From assembly GCA_963808705.1 (NCBI GenBank), contig CAWEHB010000008.1:124001-188000 (forward strand): DNA of 64,000 nt, in the 5' to 3' direction. Below are positions 44,662-53,720 of this stretch, one piece after another. Under the pieces are notes generated by a model. It did not search any database. It was not told the origin of the DNA and saw only the letters and a program-made list of their open reading frames with translations. This DNA is from JASHPR01 sp963808705 (GTDB taxonomy: Bacteria > Actinomycetota > Actinomycetes > Streptosporangiales > Streptosporangiaceae). A program made the position numbers and the translations under genes. Numbering within the stretch: the stretch's first letter is position 1; every line of letters starts with the position of its first letter.

Positions 44662-45168
44662 TTACATCTCCTTGACCGTTTTTTGCAGGGTCTTGTCGAT
44701 GTCTTTCGGGTCCACGTCGAGCTCCTTGGCGGTCTGCTTCTCCGCCCTGGTCACGGCCTTCTTGATCGCGTCTTCGACCTTGCTCTCCCCGACGATGATC
44801 AGCCCGGCCTGGCCCGGGTCGATGAAATCGCCGAGCTGTTTCGCCTCGGACCGCGACATCCCCTTGGACAGGTGCCCGCTGACACCGCCGACCACACCGC
44901 CGACCGCGGCCGCACCGAGGACCGCCGGGGCGAAGATGACCCCGACCGCCGCCCCCGCGGCAACGCCCCACCAGGCACCATGGCGGGTGGCCGTCTCGTC
45001 CTTGTTCTCGTGCACCTTGCCACTCGCGTCCTTGGTGATGACAGCCGCGTCGTAGGAACCGACCAGGCCCGCGGCGTGCGCGTCCTTGACCACCTGGTAG
45101 TCCTCCCGTGCCGTTGCCTCATCGGGATACGTTGCCACCAGCACGAATGTGTTGCCGGATCCGGACAT
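44662..45168 (-). CDS. DUF1269-like glycine-zipper membrane protein, copy 2
   Basis: A 168-residue paralogue of the 37974 protein: FVLVATYPDEATAREDYQVV, YDAAVITKDASGKVHENKDE, a Gly/Ala/Val zipper (GVAAGAAVGVIFAPAVLGAA) and a Lys/Asp-rich helical tail. GAGGAGG precedes the ATG. It is controlled by box 6, 100 bp upstream. Confidence 0.86.
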   Translation of the reverse strand: MSGSGNTFVLVATYPDEATAREDYQVVKDAHAAGLVGSYDAAVITKDASGKVHENKDETATRHGAWWGVAAGAAVGVIFAPAVLGAAAVGGVVGGVSGHLSKGMSRSEAKQLGDFIDPGQAGLIIVGESKVEDAIKKAVTRAEKQTAKELDVDPKDIDKTLQKTVKEM

Positions 45169-45207
45169 GCCAACCTCCTCGTTCCGCTGGCATCGTTTGC
45201 CAGGCGG

Positions 45208-45314
45208 TTCAGCGAAACCGCCTCGGCCGTTGCCCGGCCGCTGCGTCGCGGTCTCACGCTCACACCCAGGCAGGTGACCCGTCATCACCTACCGCCCGAA
45301 TTCACCTAGGGGAA
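45208..45314 (-). repeat. 107-bp inverted duplicate of 46226-46332
   Basis: About 93% identical on the opposite strand; it includes the whole composite box and the following 60 bp (CAGCGGCCGGG.AACGGCC). Confidence 0.85.
45269..45314 (-). promoter_or_regulatory. composite box 6
   Basis: IR1 45301-45314 reads TTCCCCTAGGTGAA on the minus strand (one change from the palindrome). IR2 45269-45293 is GGTAGGTG-N9-CACCTGCC. Confidence 0.82.
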
Positions 45315-45364
45315 ACCTGCTGCCAGAACGGGCCGGGCCTGAACGCCCGTCCGGGGGCTCACCC

Positions 45365-45428
45365 GGCCCCGTACAGGGGGCGCGCTTGCCGTCCGGCGTC
45401 GGCACGATCAGAACGGGAGGTGGGCCGG
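45365..45428 (+). repeat. 64-bp conserved leader, copy 2
   Basis: Second copy of the 30490-30553 element, here followed by unrelated sequence without a convincing ORF. Confidence 0.8.
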
Positions 45429-45656
45429 GTTGATGCCCTGGAACATCAACCCTTCCTTCCAGCGTCCCATCGGGACCCCCCGGTCAATGCTGCCTGGAGG
45501 TCCGCGGGACTCGATGGCTCTCGCTGCTCGTTTGCTGCATTTGTCAATGTTATCGCCAGTTTCCATCTATGTTCTCCTTTATCCGTCTCCATTTCGTCGC
45601 CGAATGCGTCCTTCAGCGCCGTATAGAGAGTCAGGCGCCTGGTCCTGTTGCAGGGC
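45429..45656. other. no intact gene; possible stub on the minus strand
   Basis: On the minus strand TAAAGGAGAACATAG precedes an ATG at about 45567 (METGDNIDK...), a strong ribosome-binding site with about 50 codons of non-conserved sequence behind it. The segment 45590-45625 also occurs near 60720-60750. Probably a broken gene start. Confidence 0.35.
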
Positions 45657-45905
45657 CTACCACACCGACCGCTCGTGCATCGAGCCGCCGCGGGCGATCA
45701 GGTAGACCAGCACGCCGATCAGAGGGATGAACAGCACGAACAGGAACCACAGGGCCTTGGCGCCGCCGGACAGGTCAGGACTGCGGAAGATGTCGATGAT
45801 CACGGTGATCAGGATCCAGAACCAGATCACCACCAGGAAGACCTCGAGAATGGTCCAGAAAATGTTCAAGAGCGGATAAGAAGATGACGCTGCCGCGAGT
45901 GACAT
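45657..45905 (-). CDS. PLDc_N-type small membrane protein
   Basis: An 82-residue protein with two helices. IFWTILEVFLVVIWFWILITVIIDIFR and DLSGGAKALWFLFVLFIPLIGVLVYLIARG match the phospholipase D N-terminal-like membrane module found as stand-alone actinobacterial proteins. AGGAGAAGGA stands before the ATG. Box 7 is 184 bp upstream. Confidence 0.85.
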   Translation of the reverse strand: MSLAAASSSYPLLNIFWTILEVFLVVIWFWILITVIIDIFRSPDLSGGAKALWFLFVLFIPLIGVLVYLIARGGSMHERSVW

Positions 45906-46088
45906 TCCTTCTCCTTCATGTCTGAGAGTTGCCGTTAGCGTTCTGGCTCGGGACCGGTGGTCCCCGCCGGGCGGGGCGTGGTCTTCTCGGGGTTGTGCTT
46001 GCCGCGCCTGCCGTTTTCCGCCAGCAGGTCCTCATACGGGAACGCCGCCTGCGGGTAGGGCTGCACACGACACCGACGATTCGGCGGT

Positions 46089-46135
46089 GGCAGGTGACCT
46101 GTCATCACCTGCCCGCCGTTTTCACCTAGGTAGGA
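46089..46135 (-). promoter_or_regulatory. composite box 7
   Basis: IR2 46089-46113 is perfect (GGCAGGTG-N9-CACCTGCC). IR1 keeps ACCTAGGTGAAA but its outer left arm is changed (TACCTAGGTG). It reads left toward the PLDc_N gene and stands back-to-back with box 8. Confidence 0.82.
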
Positions 46136-46225
46136 ACGACGGCAGAGCCGGCAGGGCACGGCTGAACGCCACCTTGGTGATTCCCCCGGACGGGCGTTCC
46201 GGCCCGGTCTGTTCCGGCAGCAGCT

Positions 46226-46271
46226 TTCCTCTAGGTGAATTCGGGCGGTAGGTGATGACGGGTCACCTGCC
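46226..46271 (+). promoter_or_regulatory. composite box 8
   Basis: IR1 46226-46239 (TTCCTCTAGGTGAA) and IR2 46247-46271 (GGTAGGTG-N9-CACCTGCC). It reads toward the DUF1622 gene with a 200-bp leader. Confidence 0.82.
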
Positions 46272-46470
46272 TGGGTGTGAGCCTGAGACCGCGATGCAGC
46301 GGCCGGGTAACGGCCGAGGCGGACTCACTGAACCGCCGGCGGGCAAGGCTGCATGCATGCCATGCCTGCGCCGCACGGCCGCACACCGCAGGTACCCGGG
46401 AACTTCGGGGACTTGCGGGGTGCCTGGATGCTCGCTGGCGGCATGCCGGGGCGGGGCGGGAGGGCGATTC

Positions 46471-46917
46471 ATGAGGTTGGCCATGCTGGCTGCGTCGGAA
46501 ACTGCGGCGGCCTCGCCGTACGCCACGTTCATGGATCACGTAGCCCAGGCATTCGAGGGCTTAGGCGCGCTGATCCTGGTCACCGGCGTGCTGTGGTCGT
46601 TTGTCCTGGCGGTGGTGGCATGGCGCCGGTCACACTCGGGGCAGCAGGCCTACAAAGCGCTGCGCCAGGCGTTCGGCGGTAGCTTGCTGCTCGCCCTGGA
46701 GATCCTGGTTGCGGCCGACTTGATCAGGACCGTCGCAGTTGACCCGACGCTGGACAACGTCCTTTCCCTCGGGCTGATCGTGCTGATCAGGACATTCCTC
46801 AGCTTCTCCCTGGAGATAGAGATTGACGGCGTTGTGCCATGGAAGCGGGCACTGACCAGCGGAGCGGGAACTGTCAGGCAGGCCACCCAGACCGCGCTCA
46901 AGCCCGGCACGCACTGA
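46471..46917 (+). CDS. DUF1622 membrane protein
   Basis: A 148-residue protein with three hydrophobic helices. GSLLLALEILVAADLIRTVAV and LIVLIRTFLSFSLEIEIDG form the DUF1622 signature (small integral membrane proteins of unknown role). The N-terminal 25 residues look like a weak signal or non-conserved extension. GGGAGGG site before the ATG. Confidence 0.88.
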   Translation: MRLAMLAASETAAASPYATFMDHVAQAFEGLGALILVTGVLWSFVLAVVAWRRSHSGQQAYKALRQAFGGSLLLALEILVAADLIRTVAVDPTLDNVLSLGLIVLIRTFLSFSLEIEIDGVVPWKRALTSGAGTVRQATQTALKPGTH

Positions 46918-47046
46918 GCGTGCCACCGGCCAACGCCGCCATAGGCCGTCTCGGCACCGCGCCCAGCCCGGGCGGCCCTGCTGGCCAGCGCGTCCAATAG
47001 CGGTGGTCCGGCCGAGAGGTGGGTGACGGAAGCCCGCGGCCCCGTC

Positions 47047-47295
47047 CTAGCCGTGCGCCGCCGGAGCGTCATCGGCTGGCTGTTGGCCGGCTCGGCCCGC
47101 TGCGATCATGGCATCGACCTCGCGGAGGAAGCCGATCAGTGCGATCGCCAGGAACACCGCGCCGATGAGCGACAGGATCTGCGCTTCTGGCCGTCCGGTC
47201 TTGCGGGCGATCGCACGGGCGAGCGGCTTAGCGGCTTCCTTGGTCCAGCCGGTCAGGCCTATCTGGCCCATCGCCACGAAGTTCCATTTCGCCAT
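47047..47295 (-). CDS. small membrane protein, MAKWNFVAMGQ family, copy 2
   Basis: An 82-residue paralogue of 39112-39360 (RPEAQILSLIGAVFLAIALI, REVDAMIAAGRAGQQPA). AAGGAGCGCCTCAG before the ATG is the same leader as in copy 1. The readthrough end of the lipoprotein gene overlaps its first 12 codons. Confidence 0.75.
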   Translation of the reverse strand: MAKWNFVAMGQIGLTGWTKEAAKPLARAIARKTGRPEAQILSLIGAVFLAIALIGFLREVDAMIAAGRAGQQPADDAPAAHG

Positions 47296-47858
47296 CTGAG
47301 GCGCTCCTTCCTGATCTGGCGTGGCCCCGGGCCCGCCGCGGGCGGCATCACCTCGGCCAGGGCTAGCTTGATGCCCGGCAGAGCGCGGCCGTGGCCTATC
47401 GCGTTCTCGTGGTTCATCCCGCCGGGCACTGGTGACTGGCATTTCCCTGACGCGGCGTTTTCCAGGTTGCTTGCCGCCGTCTTCACCTGGGTGACCGCTG
47501 GCACGACCGCCGCGGCCGCGGTCAGCGGAGGCTGGCCTTTCGCGGACTTGACCGCGGTGTCCAGGCCAGACAGCGAGTTTTTCAGTGCTGTGGTCTGCGA
47601 CGGGTACGCGGACTTCGCGTCCGCGGCGAACGTTTTAGCGCTGGTTTCGACGCTGTTCAGCGCGGTCTGCAGCGAGCTGAGGCCGTTCGTGGCGACGTCG
47701 ACGTTGCCGAGGTTGCTGACCGAGGTCTTAAGGCTGGCGGCGGCGGTGCAGTAGGCGAGCTTGCTGCTGCTGCATCCGGCGGCCAGCCCGGACAGGACCA
47801 GGGTGGCGGCCGGGAGCAGCAGCCATGTGCGCGTGCCTGGCCGGTAGGTGGCTCTCAT
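47259..47858 (-). CDS. small lipoprotein, copy 2, with C-terminal extension
   Basis: A 199-residue paralogue of the 38552 lipoprotein: lipobox GLAAGC (Cys29), LKTSVSNLGNVDVATNGLSS and the terminal SGKCQ. Where copy 1 stops (CAG TGA), this gene has CAG TCA and continues for about 60 codons into the leader and start of the next gene. The extension (SPVPGGMNHENAIG...) is non-conserved intergenic DNA read as protein, so the stop codon was recently lost or this is a sequence error. Confidence 0.75.
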   Translation of the reverse strand: MRATYRPGTRTWLLLPAATLVLSGLAAGCSSSKLAYCTAAASLKTSVSNLGNVDVATNGLSSLQTALNSVETSAKTFAADAKSAYPSQTTALKNSLSGLDTAVKSAKGQPPLTAAAAVVPAVTQVKTAASNLENAASGKCQSPVPGGMNHENAIGHGRALPGIKLALAEVMPPAAGPGPRQIRKERLRWRNGTSWRWAR

Positions 47859-47872
47859 GCGTCCTCCACGGA

Positions 47873-47940
47873 CCCGCGACACCGCGAACGATGATCACGT
47901 AGGCGCCATCGGTCACCTTTCCAGGCCTCGTCATCTTCAT
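47873..47940 (-). pseudogene. truncated VTDGTY-family gene
   Basis: Starts MKMTRPGKVTDGAYVIIVRG and breaks after AGPW, where the ribosome-binding site of the lipoprotein (GGAGGACGC-ATG) begins. It is divergent from LuxR gene A, as the intact copies are from other LuxR genes. Confidence 0.7.
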
Positions 47941-48098
47941 AGGGAATCGCGGAACCGGGCGAGTTGCCGTCACCTGTTCCGGGTGCGCCGGCCGGGCCTC
48001 GCCCAAGACGGACATCCCCGGGACCGGAGCCCGGGCGAGGCGCCGGAGGGGACTTTCGGCCCTGGCACCCCGGAGCCCGCCGTGATCGGATTGCGAGG

Positions 48099-50714
48099 AT
48101 GGGCGGTGTGCGCGCACGGGCCGTCTCCGAAGGCCCGCTTCCGGTTCCACGCTCGAAGTTCGGGTGCCCGGCAATACCGGCCCGGGCGATCGCCCGGCCG
48201 CGCCTCGCCGGGGTTCTGGCCCAGCCCGAGTGGCGGGTGGCGCTGGTGGCCGGCGGCCCGGCCACCGGCAAGACCGTGGCCGTGGCGCAGTGGTTCGAGA
48301 CCCTGGGCCCGGTCGCCCGGGAATGGGTGACGCTCGACGCCGCCGATGACCGGCCGGAGCGTTTCTGGCTCACGTTCGCCCTCGCCCTGGACCGCGCGGC
48401 CCTGGGTGCCTTCGCCCAGGCCGCGGCGGCGGCTGACGTGCACCGGCTGCCGCCGGAGTTCGTCAGCCGGCTGCTGAGCGCGTGGTCGGCCGTCGAGGAT
48501 CCGCTCGTCATCGTGCTCGACGACCTGCATTACCTGCGGAACCCGGAGATCACCGAGGATCTCGGCTTCGTCGTCGAGCACCTGCCCCGGCGCTCGAGGA
48601 TGCTGCTGACCAGCCGGGTCGACCCGCGCTTGCCGGTCAGCCGGTGGCGGGGCCGGGGGGTGGCTGGCCGAGTTCCGCCAGCGCGATCTTGCGCTGACGC
48701 TGGCCGAGACCGCCGAGCTGTTCACCGCGCTGGGCGAGGACCGCCTGACCGCGAGCGAGGTCGAGGGGCTCTGGCGTCATACCGAGGGCTGGGTGGCTGG
48801 CCTGCGCCTGGCTGCTGCCTGGGTCAGGGATCGCGCGGACGTCCCGGCCGCGGTGGCCGAGTTCTCGGGGCGGACCCCGATGGTGGCGGACCTGCTCGCC
48901 GACGAGCTGCTGCACCGCGCCCCGAAGGAGCTGTCGGAGTTCTTGATGCGGACGTCGGTCGCCGACGTCGTGGACGCGGAACTGTGCGACGCGTTGTCGG
49001 GACGCAGCGACAGCGGCGAAGTGCTCCGGCGGATGGAGGCCGGCCTGAAGTTCGTGATGGCGACCGGGCCGGGCCGGGACAGCTGGCGGTATCACCCGCT
49101 GCTGGCCGAGATGCTGCGCTCCGAACTGCAGGCGCACCGACCGGAAGAAGCGCAGGAACTGAATCGACTGGCCGCCGCGATCCTCGAGACACGAGGCGAC
49201 ATCGCCGGGGCGGCCCGCTGCCTGCTCGCCGCCGGCGACACCGACCGGGCGTTCTCGATCGTGTCCGAGGCTGCGTACCACCGGGCTGATCTGTCCGATA
49301 CCCCGGGCATCGCGGCGTTCGTCAACCTGTTCCCGCGCGAGCTGGTGACCGAGTCAGCCTCCCGGATGCTCAACTACGCCCTGATGCTCGAGCAGTCCGG
49401 TCAGCTGGCTGAGGCCCTCGCGTGGCTGCAGCGCGCACAGGCACGCATCGGTGACGAGCCGGTGGCGCGGGCGGAGGACGTCGCGACCCTCGACGCGCTG
49501 CGGCTGCTCACGTTCACGGTCAGCGCGGGCGCGGGCGATGAGATCGAGGCCGGCTGCCGGGCGGTCGAGGCGGTCGAGGCGGGTCTGGACCTCGGGGTGG
49601 CCGGCGCCCGCGTCCGGATGAACCTGGTGCGCGGCTACCTGCTGGCCGATAAGCCTGGCGAGGCCGACGCGGCGCTGCGGGCCGGCAGCCCGGGTGATGA
49701 GATCGCGGCGCTGCTGCTCGCGCCGGCGCTGGCCGCGCGCGTCGCGCTGCGGCACGGCAGGCTCTGCGAAGCCGAATGCCAGGCCACGGCTGCTCTCGAG
49801 GCGGCTGGCGCGTTCGGCCTCGGCACCCATCCCGGCGCGATGGACGCCCATCTCGCGCTGGCCGGAACCCTCACCGACCGCAACCAGCTCGCGGACGCCA
49901 GCGCGGCGTTGCGGCGCCTGGAGGAGGTCATTCAGGCCAACCCGTTTGCCCGTGTCTACCAGGTCCTGCTCCGGCTGGAGAAGGCACGGGCGGCCGCCGC
50001 GCTGGACGACTTCGACGACGTGTTCACGTGCCTGCGCGAGGCCGGCACGCTCATCGCGCACCTCCCTCGGTCGGCCTTGCAGTGCCTGGCCGACGCGGCG
50101 GCCGCCCGCTGGAACCTGCAGGCGGGCCAGGCACGCCAGGCCGAGGAACTGATCACCACGCTGCCCGACGGCCCGGCGGCCACGCTCCTGCGTGCCCGCC
50201 TGGACCTGGCCCGCGGCCGCTTCGGTGCGGTGCAGGCCCGGCTCGGGCGGGCCAGCCTTGCGACGATGCGTGACCGGCTGACCGGTGAGCTGCTCCTGGC
50301 CCGCGCCGCCATCGAGTCCGGTGCCGACGCCGGGATGCACGTGAGGCTGGCGGTCGGGCTCGCGGCCCCCGAGCGCCTGGTCCGGGTCTTCCTCGAAGAG
50401 GGCCCGGCGGTGACCCGCCTGGCCCGGGCGGCCGCGGGACCGCTCGGGACCGAGTCCGGCACCACTCTGTCGGTGGCGCTCGGCGCTCCCCCCCTATCCC
50501 GCGGTGCCCCGCGCCCGCCGACGGCGATCCTCACGAGCGCGAGCTGCTGGTGCTGCGGTTCCTGCCCTCTCACCTCACCAACGCCGAGATCGCCCGCGAA
50601 TGCTACATGTCGGTGAACACGGTCAAGGCGCACCTCAAACACATCTACGCCAAACTGGGAGCCTCCTCCCGCGCGGAAACCGTCGAACGAGGCCGGCTGC
50701 TCGGCCTGTTCTGA
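48099..50714 (+). pseudogene. LuxR gene A: MalT-like ATP-binding regulator with two frameshifts
   Basis: Colinear with intact gene C (55802-58429) over its whole length. It has VPRSKFGCPAIPARA, Walker A GGPATGKT, Walker B VIVLDDLHYL, the TPR-like middle and a C-terminal HTH (NAEIARECYMSVNTVKAHLK). One extra G in the G-run at 48652-48659 (after RWRGRG) and one missing C near 50531 (in AILTERE) break the frame. The two halves between and after are well conserved, so decay is recent or these are homopolymer sequencing errors. TGA at 50712 matches the end of gene C. Confidence 0.8.
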
Positions 50715-50925
50715 CGGCAGCGCGCAGTCCTTTTCGGGCCCGTCCGCGTCGTCCGGGGATGGTGCGGCGGGTAATCCGGCCGGCCCGGGCATCCGGATCC
50801 CCGCACCGGTGCCAGCGGTGACGGTCGTCGCCGTCCGCCACCGTCGATCCCCGCGGGCTGCTGAAACTCTTCCGGCCAGCGAGACAGCGCACCCTGTCCG
50901 GGTGACGCGAGGTCACCCGCCACGG
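50715..50925 (-). repeat. LuxR 3'-flank element, copy 1
   Basis: About 210 bp downstream of LuxR gene A, homologous to 55590-55800 downstream of gene C. Shared blocks include GGATTACC.CGCC.ACCATCC and the CACCC-N5-GGGTG repeat at 50890-50904 with GCGCTGTCTCGCTGGCC next to it. Confidence 0.7.
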
Positions 50926-50998
50926 AGATTGACTGCTATCTGTGGACGGATGCTGCTCCAGACCCTGGCAGCAGAAGCTATAGAGCCTGGGAGCGGAG

Positions 50999-53227
50999 AT
51001 GGGGCACGGGGTGGAGGACGGCACGGGGCCGGTCCTGATCGCGACGAAACTGCGTCCGCCGGCGGTGCGCGATCAGGTCGTTCCGCGCGAGCGGCTCCTG
51101 GAGGCGCTTCGGACTGGGTCGGGTCTGGGGCTCAGCCTGGTGGCATGTCCGGCGGGTTACGGGAAGACCACCTTGCTGGCGGCGTGGCGGGAAGCCGAGG
51201 CGGCGCGTAAGCCTGTCGCGTGGCTGACGCTGGACGAGGGCGATAACGACCCCGTGGTGCTCTGGTCCTATGTGATGGAGGCGCTTCGCCGGGCCTGCCC
51301 GGAGATCAGCCCGCCGGCGCCGGAGATGGCCGGGGCGGCGTCGATCGTTCCCATGGTGCTGCCGGGCCTGGTGAATGAGCTGGACGAGCTGGGTGAGGCC
51401 GCGCTGATCCTGGACGACTTCCACCGGCTTTCCGGCGGCGCGGCCCGGGAGAGCGTCGCCTGGTTCGTTGATCATGCACCGCCTGCCTTCCAGCTCGTGC
51501 TGTCCACCAGGACCGAGCCGGACTTTCCGCTGGCTGCGCTGCGCGCGCACGGTGACCTGCTCGAGCTGCGCGCCGACGATCTGCGGTTCACGCCCGAGGA
51601 GGCGGACGCATTCCTGAATGGGCGCCTCGAACTCGGCTGCATGCCCGAGGAGGTGGATGCTCTCGTCGAGCGGATGGAGGGCTGGCCGGCCGGGCTCTAC
51701 CTTACGGCGCTTTCCATGAGACGGGCCGCCGACCGCCACGCCTTCGTGAGCGAACTGGGCGCCTCGAGCCGTCATCTGATTGACTTCCTGGAGCAGGAGG
51801 TGCTCCAGGCGCATGATCCGCCGATGCAGGAGCTGATGCTGCGTTCCTCCATCCTCGAGCGGCTGTCCGGCCCGTTGTGCGATGCGATGCTGGAGCAGCA
51901 GCACTCGGCGCCGATGCTCGGCGCGCTGTCGTCCAGCAACCTGTTCCTGGTCCCCCTCGATGACGAGGGCGGGTGGTACCGCTTCCACCCGCTGTTCGCC
52001 CAGTTGCTGCGGGTCGAGCTCGAGCGGCGTGAGCCGGGCACTGCCCCGGCCCTGCACCGCCGGGCGTACGCCTGGCATCGCGACCACGGGACGACCGGCG
52101 AGGCCATCTCACATGCGATCGAAGCGGGCGCGCACGCCGAGGCTGCCGAGCTGATCGAGGCCTCGTGGGTCAGCTACGCCAACACGTGCCGGTACGACAC
52201 CGTTCTGGCCTGGATCCGGCAGTTGCCGGAGGACACGCTGAACGGCGACACGGGGCTGCTCCTGGTCAAGGCGTGGATGCTCTCGCTGTCGGCCAGGCGG
52301 GAGGAGGCGGCGCAAGCCATCGCCGCAGCCGAGGGGCTGGGCGAGCCCGGCGGGGGCCGCCCGCTGCCGGACGGCTTCAGCTCAGCCGAGGCAAGCCTGA
52401 CGATGCTGCGGGCCGCCTTCCCCTGGGGAGACGTCGGCGCCCAGCTGGAAAATGGCCGCCGCGCGGCAGAGCTTGAGGGCCCCGGGTCGCCCTGGCGGCC
52501 GGTGGCCTGCTGGGCGGTCGGCATGGGCCTGTACTTCCAGGGCAAGCTCGGCGAAGCCGACCAGTGGTTCGCGGAATCGGCGGCGCTGGCACCGGCAAGC
52601 GCGCAATGGCCGGCTGGCGCGTCGTCGCTCGCCTACCGTTCGCTCATCGCGGGTGAGCTGGGCCGTCTGGAAGAACAGCGGATGCTCGCCGAGGGTGCGG
52701 CGGAACTCGTCCGGGAGCACGGCACCGAGAAGGCCAGCGGCGTGGTACCGCTGGCGCTCGGGGTGTCGCTCGCCGCGCGCGGAAGCCCCGGGGAAGCAGA
52801 GCGGCTGATCGAGTGTGGCGCCGCCTTCTTGCGTGCCCGGGGCCAGCCGGTCGAGGTCGCGATGGCGCTGCTGCACCAGGGATCGGTACTGCGTGCCCTG
52901 GACGAACGCGAGCGCTCGCAGGCGGCAATCACCGAGGCAAGATCGGTCATCGGATCCTGCGCCGATCCGGGGATCCTGACCAGGCGGCTGAATGCGTGCG
53001 GGCGGTCCCCGCGGGCGGACACCAGCTGCGGGGACGAGAAGCTGACACGGCGCGAACGCCGGGTGCTCCAGCTGCTGACCAGCGATCTGTCCGAGCGCGA
53101 CATCGGCCAAGAACTGTATGTGTCGCACAACACCATTCACAGCCACGTCAGGTCGATCTACCGCAAGCTCGGCGTCTCCTCGCGGGCCCACGCCCTCCAG
53201 CGCACCCGCGAACTCAGGCTCCTCTAG
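50999..53227 (+). CDS. LuxR gene B: MalT-like ATP-binding LuxR-family regulator
   Basis: A 742-residue STAND-type regulator. Walker A CPAGYGKTT (50-58), Walker B AALILDDFHRL, sensor-like VLSTRTEPDFPLA, winged-helix and TPR-like middle, and C-terminal LuxR HTH LTRRERRVLQLLTSDLSERD plus VSHNTIHSHVRSIYRKLGVS. Proteins of the MalT/LAL group bind an inducer and ATP, oligomerise and activate transcription. The 3' 786 bp are duplicated at 36227-37012. Box 9 and a small RGELG gene follow directly. Confidence 0.93.
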   Translation: MGHGVEDGTGPVLIATKLRPPAVRDQVVPRERLLEALRTGSGLGLSLVACPAGYGKTTLLAAWREAEAARKPVAWLTLDEGDNDPVVLWSYVMEALRRACPEISPPAPEMAGAASIVPMVLPGLVNELDELGEAALILDDFHRLSGGAARESVAWFVDHAPPAFQLVLSTRTEPDFPLAALRAHGDLLELRADDLRFTPEEADAFLNGRLELGCMPEEVDALVERMEGWPAGLYLTALSMRRAADRHAFVSELGASSRHLIDFLEQEVLQAHDPPMQELMLRSSILERLSGPLCDAMLEQQHSAPMLGALSSSNLFLVPLDDEGGWYRFHPLFAQLLRVELERREPGTAPALHRRAYAWHRDHGTTGEAISHAIEAGAHAEAAELIEASWVSYANTCRYDTVLAWIRQLPEDTLNGDTGLLLVKAWMLSLSARREEAAQAIAAAEGLGEPGGGRPLPDGFSSAEASLTMLRAAFPWGDVGAQLENGRRAAELEGPGSPWRPVACWAVGMGLYFQGKLGEADQWFAESAALAPASAQWPAGASSLAYRSLIAGELGRLEEQRMLAEGAAELVREHGTEKASGVVPLALGVSLAARGSPGEAERLIECGAAFLRARGQPVEVAMALLHQGSVLRALDERERSQAAITEARSVIGSCADPGILTRRLNACGRSPRADTSCGDEKLTRRERRVLQLLTSDLSERDIGQELYVSHNTIHSHVRSIYRKLGVSSRAHALQRTRELRLL

Positions 53228-53248
53228 CCATAATGCCTGCCTGCCCGC
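52463..53248 (+). repeat. 786-bp duplicate (intact-gene copy)
   Basis: Partner of 36227-37012, here as part of the complete LuxR gene B. Confidence 0.9.
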
Positions 53249-53341
53249 GTGCTCACCTGGGCGGTGAGTCTGCGGGAGCGGGGCTGTCGCGGGTGCGGCA
53301 AGGCGGCTGAACCCGGGGATCTGCTGGCTTTGTGCCCGCGC

Positions 53342-53387
53342 TTCACCTAGGTGGAAAAGGCCGGCAGGTGGCGACAGGTCACCTGCC
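53342..53387 (+). promoter_or_regulatory. composite box 9
   Basis: IR1 53342-53356 (TTCACCTAGGTGGAA) and perfect IR2 53363-53387. It ends 5 nt before the GTG of the next gene; apart from three bases it is box 1. Confidence 0.87.
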
Positions 53388-53392
53388 TGAGT

Positions 53393-53653
53393 GTGAGCGT
53401 GCGGGTGATGGACAGCGATCGGGCACAGGGCAGACGGTACCGGCTGGTTCTCCGCGGCGAGCTGGGCGAGCCGTTCGGCTTCCTGTTCGAGGGGATGCAG
53501 ATGGACCGGGTTGGCGGCACGACGGTGCTGACCGGCAACGTGATCGACCAGGCGCATCTGCACGGGCTCATCCAGCGGATCCAGGAGCTGGGCCTGGAGC
53601 TCGTCTCCATCCAGCAGGCGGACGAGGGGCCAGCTGACCGGACGTGCGCCTAG
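53393..53653 (+). CDS. small protein, RGELG family, copy 3
   Basis: An 86-residue protein: MDSDRAQGRRYRLVLRGELG, MDRVGGTTVLTGNVIDQAHL and LIQRIQELGLELVSIQ. The alternative start is ATG 53408. It lies 165 bp behind LuxR gene B; this order (LuxR, box, small gene) is the least damaged example in the window. Confidence 0.78.
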   Translation: MSVRVMDSDRAQGRRYRLVLRGELGEPFGFLFEGMQMDRVGGTTVLTGNVIDQAHLHGLIQRIQELGLELVSIQQADEGPADRTCA

Positions 53654-53720
53654 CTGACCGCGGCCAGAGCCGTCGCTCGGTGCCCGGCCGTTGCGCCGGG
53701 CAGCGGACAGAGAGGAACCG

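Noticed and set aside
29399..53387. CRISPR array made of the CACCTAGGTG elements
   Set aside because: Copies are kilobases apart, in both orientations and in front of genes, with no spacer-repeat periodicity and no cas genes.
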